Part shown: positions 35,920 through 44,662 of the stretch, one piece after another
Position numbering within the stretch: the first letter of the stretch is position 1
Layout: each line of letters opens with the position of its first letter
Position numbers and translations under genes: made by a program
Assembly: GCA_963842975.1 (NCBI GenBank)
Contig: CAWJIH010000009.1
Location: 1 to 64,000 of the forward strand
Reading direction: 5' to 3'
Source of the DNA: JACJWR01 sp963842975
Lineage (GTDB): Bacteria > Actinomycetota > Actinomycetes > S36-B12 > UBA10799
DNA: 64,000 nucleotides
Notes under the pieces: generated by a model
Databases searched by the model: none
Told to the model about the DNA's origin: nothing
The model's input: only the letters and a program-made list of their open reading frames with translations

Positions 35920-36717
35920 TCAGCGCTTTCCCGACTGGCTGCTCCGTTGCTGCCGGTACCGCCGGCGCAGTTGCCGACTCTGGCGGATCAACGAACTCGC
36001 CGCGCTATGCCGATGCTGCCCCGCCACGCGCCGCATCGCATGCTCAAGCCACTCGGGTGAGGCGTAGACCATGCACCCAATGACCTCAGAGAGGTAGCGC
36101 ACCCACAAAGCATCCGGATTGCGCATCTCCGGGCTGTCCGCCGGGCAATCGGCACGCAATACCAGGCCTCTCCTGCGAGCTTCGGCTTCGATTCGGTGGG
36201 CGTGGTAGCGGGTACTCACCCCGATGAGTCGTTGATTCGCAAGCGGCGAAGCGGCCGCCGAGCGCAGTGTGATCCGGGTGTTGTCGCCGGGGCGCAGGTC
36301 CACAATCGCCGATTCGGGTACCCCGTTTGCGCGTAGGTAGCGATGCATCGCGTCGATCTCGTCGACGTCCCCGGACGGCCCGCCGCTGACTGCCAGCAAC
36401 GGCACCACGCCATCGCGCCACAGTGCGATCCCATGGTTGAGTCGGGCGGTCAGTTCGCGGCCCGGTCCGTGTGGGAAGGCTTGGCCGCCAAAGATGATTG
36501 CCGCGTCGGCTGCCTCAGTTCGGCCCGGAGACGTCGGTGCGGCCTGCTGGCGGCTTGCTATGAACACCCTGGCCGCGGTGAGCGTAATGACTGCCGAGGC
36601 AGTTGCGAGACCGGTAGCGGAGACCATGCCGAGCAGCTGCAGGGCTTTGCCGCCCACACGTTGTGTGGTGTTGACTGGCACCACATGGGTGACGGATCGC
36701 CCCGACGATTCCACCAT
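35920..36717 (-). CDS. YdcF/ElyC-like DUF218 membrane protein
   Basis: About 265 residues from ATG 36717 (GGAG 6 bases upstream); a GTG at 36729 is possible. An N-terminal membrane segment (residues 30-50) is followed by a DUF218 domain: AAIIFGGQ, the motif VSGGPSGDVDEIDAMHRYL, RPGDNTRITL and VSTRYHAHRIEAEARRRG. DUF218 proteins are envelope-associated, with a role in cell-wall precursor homeostasis in ElyC. The C-terminus is Arg/Gln-rich. It converges with the epimerase gene, with 2 bp between. Confidence 0.85.
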   Translation of the reverse strand: MVESSGRSVTHVVPVNTTQRVGGKALQLLGMVSATGLATASAVITLTAARVFIASRQQAAPTSPGRTEAADAAIIFGGQAFPHGPGRELTARLNHGIALWRDGVVPLLAVSGGPSGDVDEIDAMHRYLRANGVPESAIVDLRPGDNTRITLRSAAASPLANQRLIGVSTRYHAHRIEAEARRRGLVLRADCPADSPEMRNPDALWVRYLSEVIGCMVYASPEWLEHAMRRVAGQHRHSAASSLIRQSRQLRRRYRQQRSSQSGKR

Positions 36718-36824
36718 GCGTGACTCCACGGCCTAGATCCTGGCAAATCCAGGGCGTTGAGCGCGCGTAGTTTCGCCAAGACGGCCCGCGCGGGCGCGTC
36801 CCAGCCCACCAGCAGAGGAGTCCC

Positions 36825-37217
36825 ATGAAGGAATTCAGGAATGCAGTCGAAGCGCGCGACCTGCAAGGCATGATCGACTGCTTGGCAGAAGGCGTGGTGT
36901 TCACCAGCCCAGTAGCTTTCTCCAACTACCCGGGCAAACTGGCTACCTCGTTGATCCTCGAGACCGTGATGGGGGTTTTCACCGACTTCCGCTATGTCCG
37001 GGAGATCAACTCCGCTGACGGGCGCGACCACGCACTCATCTTCGAAGCCAAGGTTGGTGATCGCCAAGTCACAGGTTGTGACTTCCTACACCTCGACGAT
37101 GACGGCTTGATTGATGACTTCATGGTGATGATCCGACCGCTGTCCGGAGCCACCGCATTGGCAGCGGCGATGGGGGAGCGTTGGGCGGAGATTCAGGCGC
37201 GAATGGTGAGCGAGTAG
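36825..37217 (+). CDS. NTF2/SnoaL-like protein
   Basis: A 130-residue NTF2-like cone-fold protein with FRNAVEARDLQGMIDCLAEG at the start and a final HLDDDGLIDDFMVMIRP. This fold hosts isomerases, lyases or ligand-binding proteins. AGAGGAG lies 5-6 bases before ATG. The gene is followed by a VOC gene on the same strand at 118 bp. No specific activity can be assigned. Confidence 0.82.
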   Translation: MKEFRNAVEARDLQGMIDCLAEGVVFTSPVAFSNYPGKLATSLILETVMGVFTDFRYVREINSADGRDHALIFEAKVGDRQVTGCDFLHLDDDGLIDDFMVMIRPLSGATALAAAMGERWAEIQARMVSE

Positions 37218-37335
37218 GAGAACTCAGGGCCGCGCTGCAGGCTTTCGCCTTTCAGTCTCCGGCTCCAGCCAATAGCCTGGGGGGACGTCAATTCGGGCGA
37301 ATGCGACACCAACCACGGGCAAGAAGGGCCGCAAC

Positions 37336-37773
37336 ATGAAGACACTGACCCCCTACCTGAACTTCCCCGGCACCACCGAGGAGGCGTTCGAGTTCTATGT
37401 GGCGGCCCTCGGGGCCGAAATCACCGGCATTTCCCGGTTCCGCGATTTCGTCGAGACGATGGGATCGTTGCCGGAAGCAGACCTCGACAAGATCGCCAAT
37501 ATGGGGCTGAGGTTCCCCAACGGAGCCGAGATGATGGGCACGGACATGCTGGCTTCGTTGGGGCAGGAGTTTCGATCCGGCAATGACTTCTCGCTCCATC
37601 TGGAGGCGGACAGTGTCGACGAAGCGGTCAGGATGTTCGAAGCCCTGGCGAGTGGGGGGACCATCGCGATGGAACCGGCTGCTACGGAGTGGGCGGAGTG
37701 GTTCGCGGGCTGCACCGACAAATTTGGTGTCGAGTGGATGATCAGCTACACCGGCTCGGTGGTTTTCGGCTGA
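37336..37773 (+). CDS. VOC-family (PhnB/glyoxalase-like) protein
   Basis: A 145-residue PhnB-type VOC protein: LTPYLNFPGTTEEAFEFYVA at the N-terminus, GMRFPNGAE-type second strand (GLRFPNGAEMMGTDML), NDFSLHLEADSVDEAVRMF and the closing FGVEWMISY. PhnB-like members are often uncharacterised and lack the full glyoxalase metal set. It ends 7 bp before a separate copper-type promoter region. Confidence 0.85.
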   Translation: MKTLTPYLNFPGTTEEAFEFYVAALGAEITGISRFRDFVETMGSLPEADLDKIANMGLRFPNGAEMMGTDMLASLGQEFRSGNDFSLHLEADSVDEAVRMFEALASGGTIAMEPAATEWAEWFAGCTDKFGVEWMISYTGSVVFG

Positions 37774-37780
37774 CCCCGGA

Positions 37781-37809
37781 GCGACATCTGATACCCCCTG
37801 GGGTATAGT
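37781..37809 (+). promoter_or_regulatory. Promoter of the cysteine-rich peptide gene
   Basis: GCGACA (37781-37786) and TATAGT (37804-37809) with a 17-bp spacer form a sigma-A-like promoter. The CsoR-type palindrome lies between and over the -10 box, as expected for repression. The start codon is 33 bp beyond the -10 element. Confidence 0.6.
37791..37806. promoter_or_regulatory. CsoR-type copper operator
   Basis: ATACCCCCTGGGGTAT is a near-perfect 16-bp palindrome with the TACCCC...GGGGTA half sites known for actinobacterial CsoR copper repressors. It overlaps the -10 element of the promoter of the following small gene. No csoR gene is in this window. Confidence 0.7.
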
Positions 37810-37842
37810 TAGGGCACTGTTCGTCATCCCAGGAGGTCACGT

Positions 37843-37959
37843 ATGTGTAGTCCAGCCATGTGTGGACGTTGTCAGAAGGTCACCTACAGCGGTTGCGGAA
37901 TGCACGTCGAAATGGTGCTGGCAAGCGTGCCCGCCGAGCGGCGTTGCACCTGCCGGTAA
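37843..37959 (+). CDS. 38-residue cysteine-rich peptide, likely metal-binding
   Basis: A short open frame with a strong ribosome site (AGGAGG, 7 bases before ATG). It encodes 38 residues with seven cysteines: MCSPAMCGRCQKV at the start, YSGCGMHVEMV in the middle and RRCTCR at the end. Spacing suggests metal coordination by CxxxxCxxC, C and CxC motifs. I recall unnamed actinobacterial peptides of similar layout, without known function. The upstream CsoR-like operator suggests induction by copper and a role in copper binding or signalling. That role is inference. Confidence 0.75.
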   Translation: MCSPAMCGRCQKVTYSGCGMHVEMVLASVPAERRCTCR

Positions 37960-37994
37960 CGGCACCTGGCAGCGCAACGACGCTGCCGACAGAG

Positions 37995-38276
37995 TCACTC
38001 AGAGACGTCGTACTCCCGCACGTCAGCGCTGCGGATCTGATCTGCCATCAGGCCGCTCGGCCCGCTGCCGCGGAAGGCCGCCAGGGTGTACCCGGACGAC
38101 CACCGCTCGAACACGTTGACACGATCCGGTTCAAGCGGATCCGCTGCGAGATGGAAGTCGAGGCATCCCGGTGCTGCCCGGGCCATGCGTGCGATGTTGG
38201 CCGCGTGGGTGAGGAAGGACTCCCGAACAGCGGGGTCTACCCGAAGATGCCCAGCCACGATAATCACGCTCATCAT
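37995..38276 (-). CDS. Antibiotic-biosynthesis-monooxygenase (ABM) domain protein
   Basis: A 93-residue ABM/YgiN-like ferredoxin-fold protein: SVIIVAGHLRVDPAVRESF, then ARAAPGCLDFHLAADPLEPD and NVFERWSS. Family members are monooxygenases or heme/quinone-binding dimers. It converges with the peptide gene, 35 bp apart. Substrate unknown. Confidence 0.85.
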   Translation of the reverse strand: MMSVIIVAGHLRVDPAVRESFLTHAANIARMARAAPGCLDFHLAADPLEPDRVNVFERWSSGYTLAAFRGSGPSGLMADQIRSADVREYDVSE

Positions 38277-38337
38277 GGTGCCACGCCTCGGCGTGGGATC
38301 GGGATGGATGGAGAGTGGGTGGCGTGGGCCCGAAGCC

Positions 38338-38772
38338 TCAGCGCACCTGCCACTCGCCGCCAGGCCACACCGCGCGGATCACCCCTGAGCCGGCAATCAT
38401 CCGGCGGCAACCGTCACACGGTTCGTGGGTGACGTAGATGGTGGCGTGCTCGGCTCGGCTTCGGTCGGCGTAGAGCAGACAGTTCTGTTCGGCGTGCAGC
38501 GCCACGCAGGCCCCGCTCCCGGTGTCATAGGAGGAACCGGGGGCTAGATCTTTAGCGTCGAGCAATCCGCGCGGGCACTCCCCAGCAAGGCAGGACGGTC
38601 CACCAGATGGCGCTCCGTTGTAGCCGGTTGCCACGATTCGATTGTTCGACACAAGCACGGCGCCCACGCGTCGGCGTCGACAGTCGGCCCGCGCCGCAAC
38701 GGCCTGCGCGATGCCCAGAAAGTATTCGTCCCAGGTCGGTCGGGTGTACTCCACGTGAGGATTGTTGCTCAT
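38338..38772 (-). CDS. ComEB/dCMP-deaminase family zinc deaminase
   Basis: A 144-residue CDA-fold deaminase. Zinc and catalytic residues are in LHAEQNCLL (HAE) and HEPCDGCRRM (PCxxC). The N-terminus RPTWDEYFLGIAQAVAARADC and GYNGAPSG are typical of dCMP deaminases. ATG 38772 overlaps the HemY/CgoX stop by 4 bp. In the operon with tetrapyrrole genes its role may simply be nucleotide metabolism. Confidence 0.88.
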   Translation of the reverse strand: MSNNPHVEYTRPTWDEYFLGIAQAVAARADCRRRRVGAVLVSNNRIVATGYNGAPSGGPSCLAGECPRGLLDAKDLAPGSSYDTGSGACVALHAEQNCLLYADRSRAEHATIYVTHEPCDGCRRMIAGSGVIRAVWPGGEWQVR

Positions 38773-40217
38773 GCAGAGAGGGTCCGCTGCGCGGCCCTTC
38801 GGCCATCGGCGATGCACTCAGGAACCCCCACCCCATGCAGCGCCGAACCAGCGACCTGCCAGGTCGGTACGTCGCTCATGGCGGACTCGACCGTCGCGAC
38901 CCGGTCCAGGTGCCCCACGGTGTACTTCGGCATGGCATGGTTCCACCGGGTGACGCGGGTGAGCGATGGGGTTCCGGTGGCGCCCAGCACATCCGCCACA
39001 TGACCGGTCACCACCTGCAGCACCTCGTCATCGGGTGCCATCACCAATGGTCCGCGGCGCTCTGGGACGAAGGCGCGAAGCAGCACGAATCCGTCTGGTG
39101 CTCGGTTGGCCCACTTGTTTGAACTGATTGTGACTCCGCTGATGGGTGCCTCGCCTGCCTCCAGCCAGCCTTGGCTTGTGGGCGCGCCCGCAGGTTCCTC
39201 GGGCTGGCGGGCGGCAACCGTGGGTGGGTGCCCGTCGAATGCGCCCTTTGGGTAGCCCAACGTCACGACGGTGGTACTCGAGTGCGGAATTTGCCGCAGC
39301 GCGGTCGCCGCGGCCGGGGCGTGGGATTCCAGCAGCGAGGCCATCGCCTCCGCCCCAACGGCCAGCACGACGGCATCGAATCGCTCAGTGGCCGCCGTCA
39401 ATCCGTCGTGAGCCAGCGTTGCCACCGTGGTTCCATCGCCGGCCGCTTTGGCCAACGCCTGCACAGTGGTGCCGGTAAGGATCCTCACCCCGCCGGCCCG
39501 CAGTTGGGCGTCTAGCTCGTTCACGAGGGACGCCATCCCATCGCGCAGACTGCGGAAGGGCGATCCGGGCGTCGCTGTGGCAGACGATTTGGCTCGCTTC
39601 CGCGCGGCGCGACCCTGCGCCAGGCTGGCCAACATGAGGCTGCGGTGTTCTTCTTCGCTGGCGCGGAGCGTGGGCAGCACTGCATCGAGGCTGAGTTCGT
39701 CGATCCCAGCACCGTAGATCCCACCGATCAATGGTTGGGCGATCCGGTCGACCACGCCATCGCCGAGCCGTGCGCGCAGGAATGCGCCAGCGGAAACGTC
39801 GTCGTCGCGCAGCCTGCGCGGCAGCAACACATCCACGCTGGCTCGCAACTTTTGCGGCCAGGTGAGTATCCGCGTCGTCACGAAAGGTCCCATCCGGGTT
39901 GGCAGCACCATGCCCATCCCGTCGGGGAGGGGCAACATGCGGCCATCGGCGCGCAGGTGCACAGTCCGGCCGGGGTTGGCCGCGATCACGTCGTCGGCTA
40001 AGCCCAGTTCTCCGGCGAGGACTCCGGCCGCCGGTCGGTAGGAAACGAACGAATCGGGACCGTGTTCAATCAGGAATCCCTCAAAGTGCTCGGTACGCAC
40101 CTTGCCGCCGAGGTGGTCGCTGGCCTCGACGAGGGTGACGTCGGCCCCTGCCCGCATCGCCTCCCAGGCTGCGGCCAGTCCGGTGATGCCCCCGCCAACA
40201 ATGAGCAGCGTGCTCAT
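38769..40217 (-). CDS. hemG: Coproporphyrinogen III / protoporphyrinogen oxidase (HemY/CgoX type)
   Basis: A 482-residue FAD amine-oxidase-fold protein with GGGITGLAAAWEA and EASDHLGGKVRTE, SFRSLRDGM-type substrate loop (PFRSLRDGMASLV) and the C-terminal YTVGHLDRV. In actinobacteria the enzyme oxidises coproporphyrinogen III to coproporphyrin III in the coproporphyrin-dependent heme route. Its start overlaps the radical SAM stop (ATGA) and its stop overlaps the deaminase start, making a coupled three-gene operon. The symbol is the usual family label; hemY/cgoX is an equivalent choice. Confidence 0.9.
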   Translation of the reverse strand: MSTLLIVGGGITGLAAAWEAMRAGADVTLVEASDHLGGKVRTEHFEGFLIEHGPDSFVSYRPAAGVLAGELGLADDVIAANPGRTVHLRADGRMLPLPDGMGMVLPTRMGPFVTTRILTWPQKLRASVDVLLPRRLRDDDVSAGAFLRARLGDGVVDRIAQPLIGGIYGAGIDELSLDAVLPTLRASEEEHRSLMLASLAQGRAARKRAKSSATATPGSPFRSLRDGMASLVNELDAQLRAGGVRILTGTTVQALAKAAGDGTTVATLAHDGLTAATERFDAVVLAVGAEAMASLLESHAPAAATALRQIPHSSTTVVTLGYPKGAFDGHPPTVAARQPEEPAGAPTSQGWLEAGEAPISGVTISSNKWANRAPDGFVLLRAFVPERRGPLVMAPDDEVLQVVTGHVADVLGATGTPSLTRVTRWNHAMPKYTVGHLDRVATVESAMSDVPTWQVAGSALHGVGVPECIADGRRAAQRTLSA

Positions 40218-41453
40218 GCGTCGGAGGAATCCGCGTTGCCCGCGCCGCCCGGTGCTGCACCCGCGCCGCCCAGTGCAGGGGAGGACTCATGCGCGCGGTG
40301 GGAGTGCGGCACGTACGGGCACAGTGGATCCGATTCCAGCGGGTCCCCGGTCCAGGCGTATGCCCGCGCCCGGGATCCGCCACACCACAACTGGTATTCA
40401 CACCGCCCGCAGCGTTCCTTGAATTGGGTCGGATCGCGCAGGGCCTGCATGGTCGGATGATCACGGTAGAGGTCCACCAGGCCGGTCTCCCGGACATTCC
40501 CAACCGCGAGCGGAAGGAACCCCGAGGGGGTCACCGAACCGTCATGGGCCACGAAGACGATCCCATTGCCGTCGCGGATTCCGAATCCCGCCGAAATCGG
40601 GTGCTGCTCGATCTCGGCGTCGGCGCAGGCCCTGCTTGGACAAGGCCTTGGCCGCGACCCGGCGATACTGCATCGCCTCGGTGGTCTTGACTTGAAATGG
40701 CGCCTCTTGGCTGAGTTTCCACAGCCAGCCCATGAGTCGCTCGGCGTCGCCGGGGGTCATCTCGGTGAGGGTGGAGCCACGGCCCACGGAGATCAAGAAG
40801 AACAAACTCCAGCGCAGCAGCGTGTGCTCGCGCAGCAAGTCATAGATCGCGGGGAGGTCAGTGGCGGTGGTGGATGTCACGAGGGTGTTGATCTGCACCG
40901 GCATCCCGACCTCAGCGGCCCAATCCAGCGCCTCGAGTGTGGCGTCAAAGGTGCCTGGTACTCCTCGTAGGCCGTCGTGAGCCGCAGCAGTGGAGCCGTC
41001 GAGGCTGAGCGAGATTGCCGCCACGCCGGCAGACTTGAGTTCGGCTAGGCGCTCCTTGGTGAGCAACTCCGTGACCGCGGGGGCAAGTGAGACCCCGATG
41101 CCGCGGGCGATGGCCGCGCTGATCAGCGTGTCCAGATCGCGCCTTCGTAGCGGATCACCACCTGTCATCACTACGTGTGGCAGCGGCGAGCCGAATCCGG
41201 TGATTTCGTCGAGCAGCGCGATCGCCTCGTCGGTCGACAACTCGCCGGGAGCCGGATCCGGCATAGCGGTGGCTCGGCAGTGTCGACACGCCAGCCCGCA
41301 AGCGTTGGTCAGCTCCCAGTAGATGATCATCGGGGAGTTGGCGTAGACCCAGCCCTCGGGCCGCACAGCGCCGATGTGTGCTGGGTGGCCCCTGTGCGCT
41401 CCCTTGGAATGGCCGCCGGGGTGAGTTCCAGCAGGGCGATTGGTGCGTGTCAT
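40214..41453 (-). pseudogene. Radical SAM/SPASM protein (AhbD/NirJ-like), one frameshift
   Basis: From ATG 41453 the radical SAM core has CGLACRHC, the strand motif VVMTGGDPLRRRD and a substrate-side SLDGSTAAAHDGLRG. At about 40626 the frame breaks: KALSKQG continues in another frame as CADAEIEQH, AGFGIRDGNG, SPSGFLPL-like TPSGFLPLAVGNVRET and a SPASM end CGRCEYQLWCGG, RARAYAWTGDP. One base indel restores about 412 residues. The SPASM pattern resembles AhbD/NirJ heme-modifying proteins, and coupling to the HemY/CgoX gene supports a tetrapyrrole role, as inference. Confidence 0.8.
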
Positions 41454-41695
41454 CTGTCCGCTGTTCGGTACCTGCCCTGCCACCCTGATGCCTTTCGCTG
41501 AGCGATTTCCCCGCATCCATCGTAAGTTCCGCGCTGGTGTCGGCATCCGCACAGGGGTCTCGCAGGCTAATTCGTGGCAGGCGTCGCGGTCGCTCCCGCG
41601 ACCTCAGTAGGAGTGAACACCTCGTCGTACCTTGCGATCCACCGGGCGGCGGGCAACGATGGCACCATGCCTCCTGCCGAGCACCTGAGCCAGCC

Positions 41696-43360
41696 ATGAT
41701 CCACGCCGACGATGACGACTTGCGCGCACGGATCCTCGACGCTGCCGCCGAACTGTTCGCGCTGCACGGCTACAGCGGCACCAAGGTGCGGATGGTGGCG
41801 AAAAAGGCAGGCACCACCGTGGCGAACGTGCGTCGGTTGACTGGGGGGCGGTCGCAGTTGTTCGAGGAGGTGATGGTGCAGCGAGTCACCTCAACTGTTG
41901 CCCAGCGAATCGCCGCCGCAGCCCAAAACCCGACGGCGATTCCGCCGCTGGCGGTGGTGCTCGCGGCGGGTCAAGAGGTGTTCACCGCGCCCGAGAAGAG
42001 CTGGGACATCCTTGAGTTGGAGGCGCTCACCCGCGCCCAATTGGACGACGAACTCCGGGCGATCGAGTCCACCAGAATTGAGCAACGCTGGCAGAACACC
42101 CACGCCCTCGTCGAACAGGTCCGTAGCAGCGGCGGACTCGACGTAGATGTCTCGGACAGGGCGTTGACTCACCTACTCCTGGCGATGTCGGCCGGGCTGG
42201 CAGTCATCGATCCGGTGGTGCCCAACAAGCCGACGGTGGCGCAGTGGAACGCACTCATGGCGCGGATCGGTACCGCGATGGCGCCGCAAGAGTTCCTGCT
42301 GAGTCGGGAGCATGAAGCCAGAGACCGGTGGCGACTGCGCGTCGATGTGCCCGACCGGCCCGGTGGCGTGGCACGGCTCGTTCGAGCATTGGGGGCGCTG
42401 CACACCTACGCGATCGGCGTCTACGTGATCGGGGCCAAGGACGATTACCGGACTATCGACCTCGCCATCACCGCACCCAAATACGTGATGGCGACTGCGC
42501 TTCGCGCCACTGCCGAGTCGGTGGGCCGAAACGTCTACATCCGTACCGGATCCCCCGACGACTCGATGGACTTGCCCACGCGGGTGCTCGACGGTGCAGT
42601 GAATCTGATCAAGGACCCCTCCTGGGCGCCGTTGGCGGCTGCGATTTTGGTTGAGGCCGATGAGGTGACAGTCGTCGCCGCGACTGAGGGCAGCGATGAT
42701 CTTCGCGGCACGATGCGATTGCAGTGGACGGCGAATCAGCATGTGGTGCTGCGCCGGGAATGGGCTCCGTTCGCCAAGGCCGAACGGACCCGCGCCTCGG
42801 CGTTGCTGCGGCTGTCCGCGGCCATCGCCGAGTCACTTGGGGCCGGGACCCCTTGGATTTTCGAAGGCGAGGTCAAGGGTCGGCTGGTTCGGATTCGGCT
42901 GGCTCAACCCGGCGACGCGGAGGCCGTCGGACGGATGCATGATCGATGCTCCGATCAGAGCAAATACCAGCGCTACTTCGCTGTGGTGCAGTGGCGCGAT
43001 GTGCAGTTGCATCGGCTTTCCGGAGGTCATCGCGGAGCCACCTTGGTGGTACTTGACGAAGAAGACACGGTGATCGGCCTCGGCAACGTTTTTCCCGACG
43101 AACCCGAGGGCGAGGCCACCGCCGAAATTGCCATGATCATTGAGGACGCTCAGCAGGGGCATGGCATTGGTTCCGTGCTGCTCGGCCAGATGATCTCACT
43201 GGCGCAGATCCTGGGTTTCCGGGAAGTTGTCGCGACTGTCTTGGCGGACAACGAGGGGATGCTTGCCCTGCTTTCCCAGTCGGGTTTGGACTGGTCCTCG
43301 GAGATCGAAAGTGGGGTGCGGACGATGCGCGCGCCACTGCCGAATCACGTCGAGCGGTAG
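41696..43360 (+). CDS. TetR-ACT-GNAT fusion protein
   Basis: A 554-residue protein starting at ATG 41696. Residues 8-60 form a TetR-type HTH (ARILDAAAELFALHGYSG; KKAGTTVANVRRL), 60-200 a TetR C-terminal helical domain. Residues 212-285 form an ACT-like domain (LRVDVPDRPGGVARLVRAL, then IGVYVIGAKDDYRTIDLAI). Residues 395-545 are a GNAT domain with EIAMIIEDAQQGHGIGSVLL. ACT-GNAT proteins acting as amino-acid-responsive protein acetyltransferases are known in actinomycetes; adding a DNA-binding domain is unusual. It could link amino acid level, acetylation and transcription. It overlaps the next gene tail-to-tail by 16 bp. Confidence 0.82.
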   Translation: MIHADDDDLRARILDAAAELFALHGYSGTKVRMVAKKAGTTVANVRRLTGGRSQLFEEVMVQRVTSTVAQRIAAAAQNPTAIPPLAVVLAAGQEVFTAPEKSWDILELEALTRAQLDDELRAIESTRIEQRWQNTHALVEQVRSSGGLDVDVSDRALTHLLLAMSAGLAVIDPVVPNKPTVAQWNALMARIGTAMAPQEFLLSREHEARDRWRLRVDVPDRPGGVARLVRALGALHTYAIGVYVIGAKDDYRTIDLAITAPKYVMATALRATAESVGRNVYIRTGSPDDSMDLPTRVLDGAVNLIKDPSWAPLAAAILVEADEVTVVAATEGSDDLRGTMRLQWTANQHVVLRREWAPFAKAERTRASALLRLSAAIAESLGAGTPWIFEGEVKGRLVRIRLAQPGDAEAVGRMHDRCSDQSKYQRYFAVVQWRDVQLHRLSGGHRGATLVVLDEEDTVIGLGNVFPDEPEGEATAEIAMIIEDAQQGHGIGSVLLGQMISLAQILGFREVVATVLADNEGMLALLSQSGLDWSSEIESGVRTMRAPLPNHVER

Positions 43361-43758
43361 CGATCCCAACGGCGCAGCAGCAACGCGGCGAGGAACAGCG
43401 TCTGCATGAAGTAGGACCCGCCCATCGCGTACATCACCATCACGTACAGACAGATCATGGCCACGATGGCCGCGCCCCAGGTGGGTAGGAACAAGGCGGC
43501 GGCCAGCGCAATCAGAGCTCCCAGCAGGGTGCCCAAGAGCCGACCCTCGAGGGTGTCCCGGCGTTCCTCGGGTAGTGGCCGCAACGCCACGACCAGCGTG
43601 ACCGCAACCCAATATCCGTGGGAAACGTCATTCGCAAGCGCCCAGTACATGGCGGCCGCCGAAAGGACTCCGACCACCACGGCGTGACGCCAGGCGCCCG
43701 CGGACCCAGCATCGGCCGGAGGCCGCGGATAACCTAGCCGCACTGACGCAGACCGCAC
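43345..43758 (-). CDS. FUSC-type small membrane protein
   Basis: A 137-residue membrane protein with a FUSC_2-like core: HGYWVAVTLVVALRPLPEER and RLLGTLLGALIALAAALFL. About five hydrophobic segments are present. Full FUSC transporters are much longer, so this is a single half-module or a remnant. Fusaric-acid-resistance type proteins export aromatic acids, but this short form cannot be assigned. It converges with the fusion gene and overlaps its end. Confidence 0.65.
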   Translation of the reverse strand: MRSASVRLGYPRPPADAGSAGAWRHAVVVGVLSAAAMYWALANDVSHGYWVAVTLVVALRPLPEERRDTLEGRLLGTLLGALIALAAALFLPTWGAAIVAMICLYVMVMYAMGGSYFMQTLFLAALLLRRWDRYRST

Positions 43759-43800
43759 CGCACGGCAGTTGACGCTTGATCGATTGGACAGACCTCACAC

Positions 43801-44540
43801 GTGATCCGACATTCACCCGAGAGCAGTTTCTGGGACGCCATTCGGGACGCCTATTGGCAGCGGGAGCCACTTTCGTTCAGCGTTGCGGAACCTGATTCGC
43901 CGTTTTCGACCGCGGCGGTGTTTACTGCCCTGACCGCCGATGCGTCCCGCGATCCATTGGACTGGATCCAGGTGTCGGTGACGGACTCGCCGACGGATCT
44001 GCGGTCATACCGGCTGGCGACTTTTCGGCATTTCGGTCCGCAAGAGGCCGACGGCGACTTCACGGGCTGCTTCGCCAGGCTTGCAGGGAGGTCGTTCGGG
44101 GCCAATGTGCATGACTTGGGTCGGCGCAATCCGGGTTGCAGGAAGCCACGGAGCCTTTCCACGAGCGGCTCAATGCCCTCCTAGGCGCGCCGGTGGTGCG
44201 TCGTTGGGAGATCGACGCCTTCTTCGGCAACTACGCCGCTACCCCCTTTGGGATCCACCGGGTCAACGGCGGCGTGTTTTCGTTCTGTCTCTATGGCAAG
44301 CGGACCTACCTGCTGTGGCCCCCGGAGTACTTCCATCGCGGTCATCGGGATCTCATTCGCCCGGATCCGGAAGTGATCGCTCGACATGCCGACGCCGCGA
44401 CCCGCATCGATGTGAAGCCTGGCAGCGGGGTGTACTGGCCGTCGAATCGCTGGCACGTGGTGCTGTCCGACGGGAGTCCCTTTGCGGTGGCTCAAGTAAG
44501 CGCCTACTTCGACCACGCTGGCCTTGGCATAGTCAACTGA
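43801..44540 (+). pseudogene. Cupin/JmjC-like protein split by a frameshift
   Basis: The first frame (GTG 43801) runs about 105 residues to SFGANVHDLG near 44115. The rest, beginning SAQSGLQEATEPFHERLNAL and carrying the cupin core GIHRVNGGVFSFCLYGKRTY then GSGVYWPSNRWHVV, is in another frame to 44540. Joining them gives about 246 residues, typical of cupin_8-type hydroxylase-like proteins. A His is seen in each half of the barrel (GIH, RWH), compatible with metal binding. A single-base indel at about 44115 explains the break. Confidence 0.7.
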
Positions 44541-44662
44541 GGGCGGCCGAAGACACAGTTGGCGGCACTCTGCGGAAGTAACGTCGGGCGGCGACAGCCC
44601 AGCAACGAGTCGCGAGGGGTTACCCTTCGTGAAGGGGATCCTTGCTATTGAAGGAGGTCGTC

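Noticed and set aside
44623..44636. Short palindrome CCCTTCGTGAAGGG before the RDD gene
   Set aside because: Arms of 6 bp with a 2-base loop are too weak for a terminator, and no second copy or regulator gene is present.
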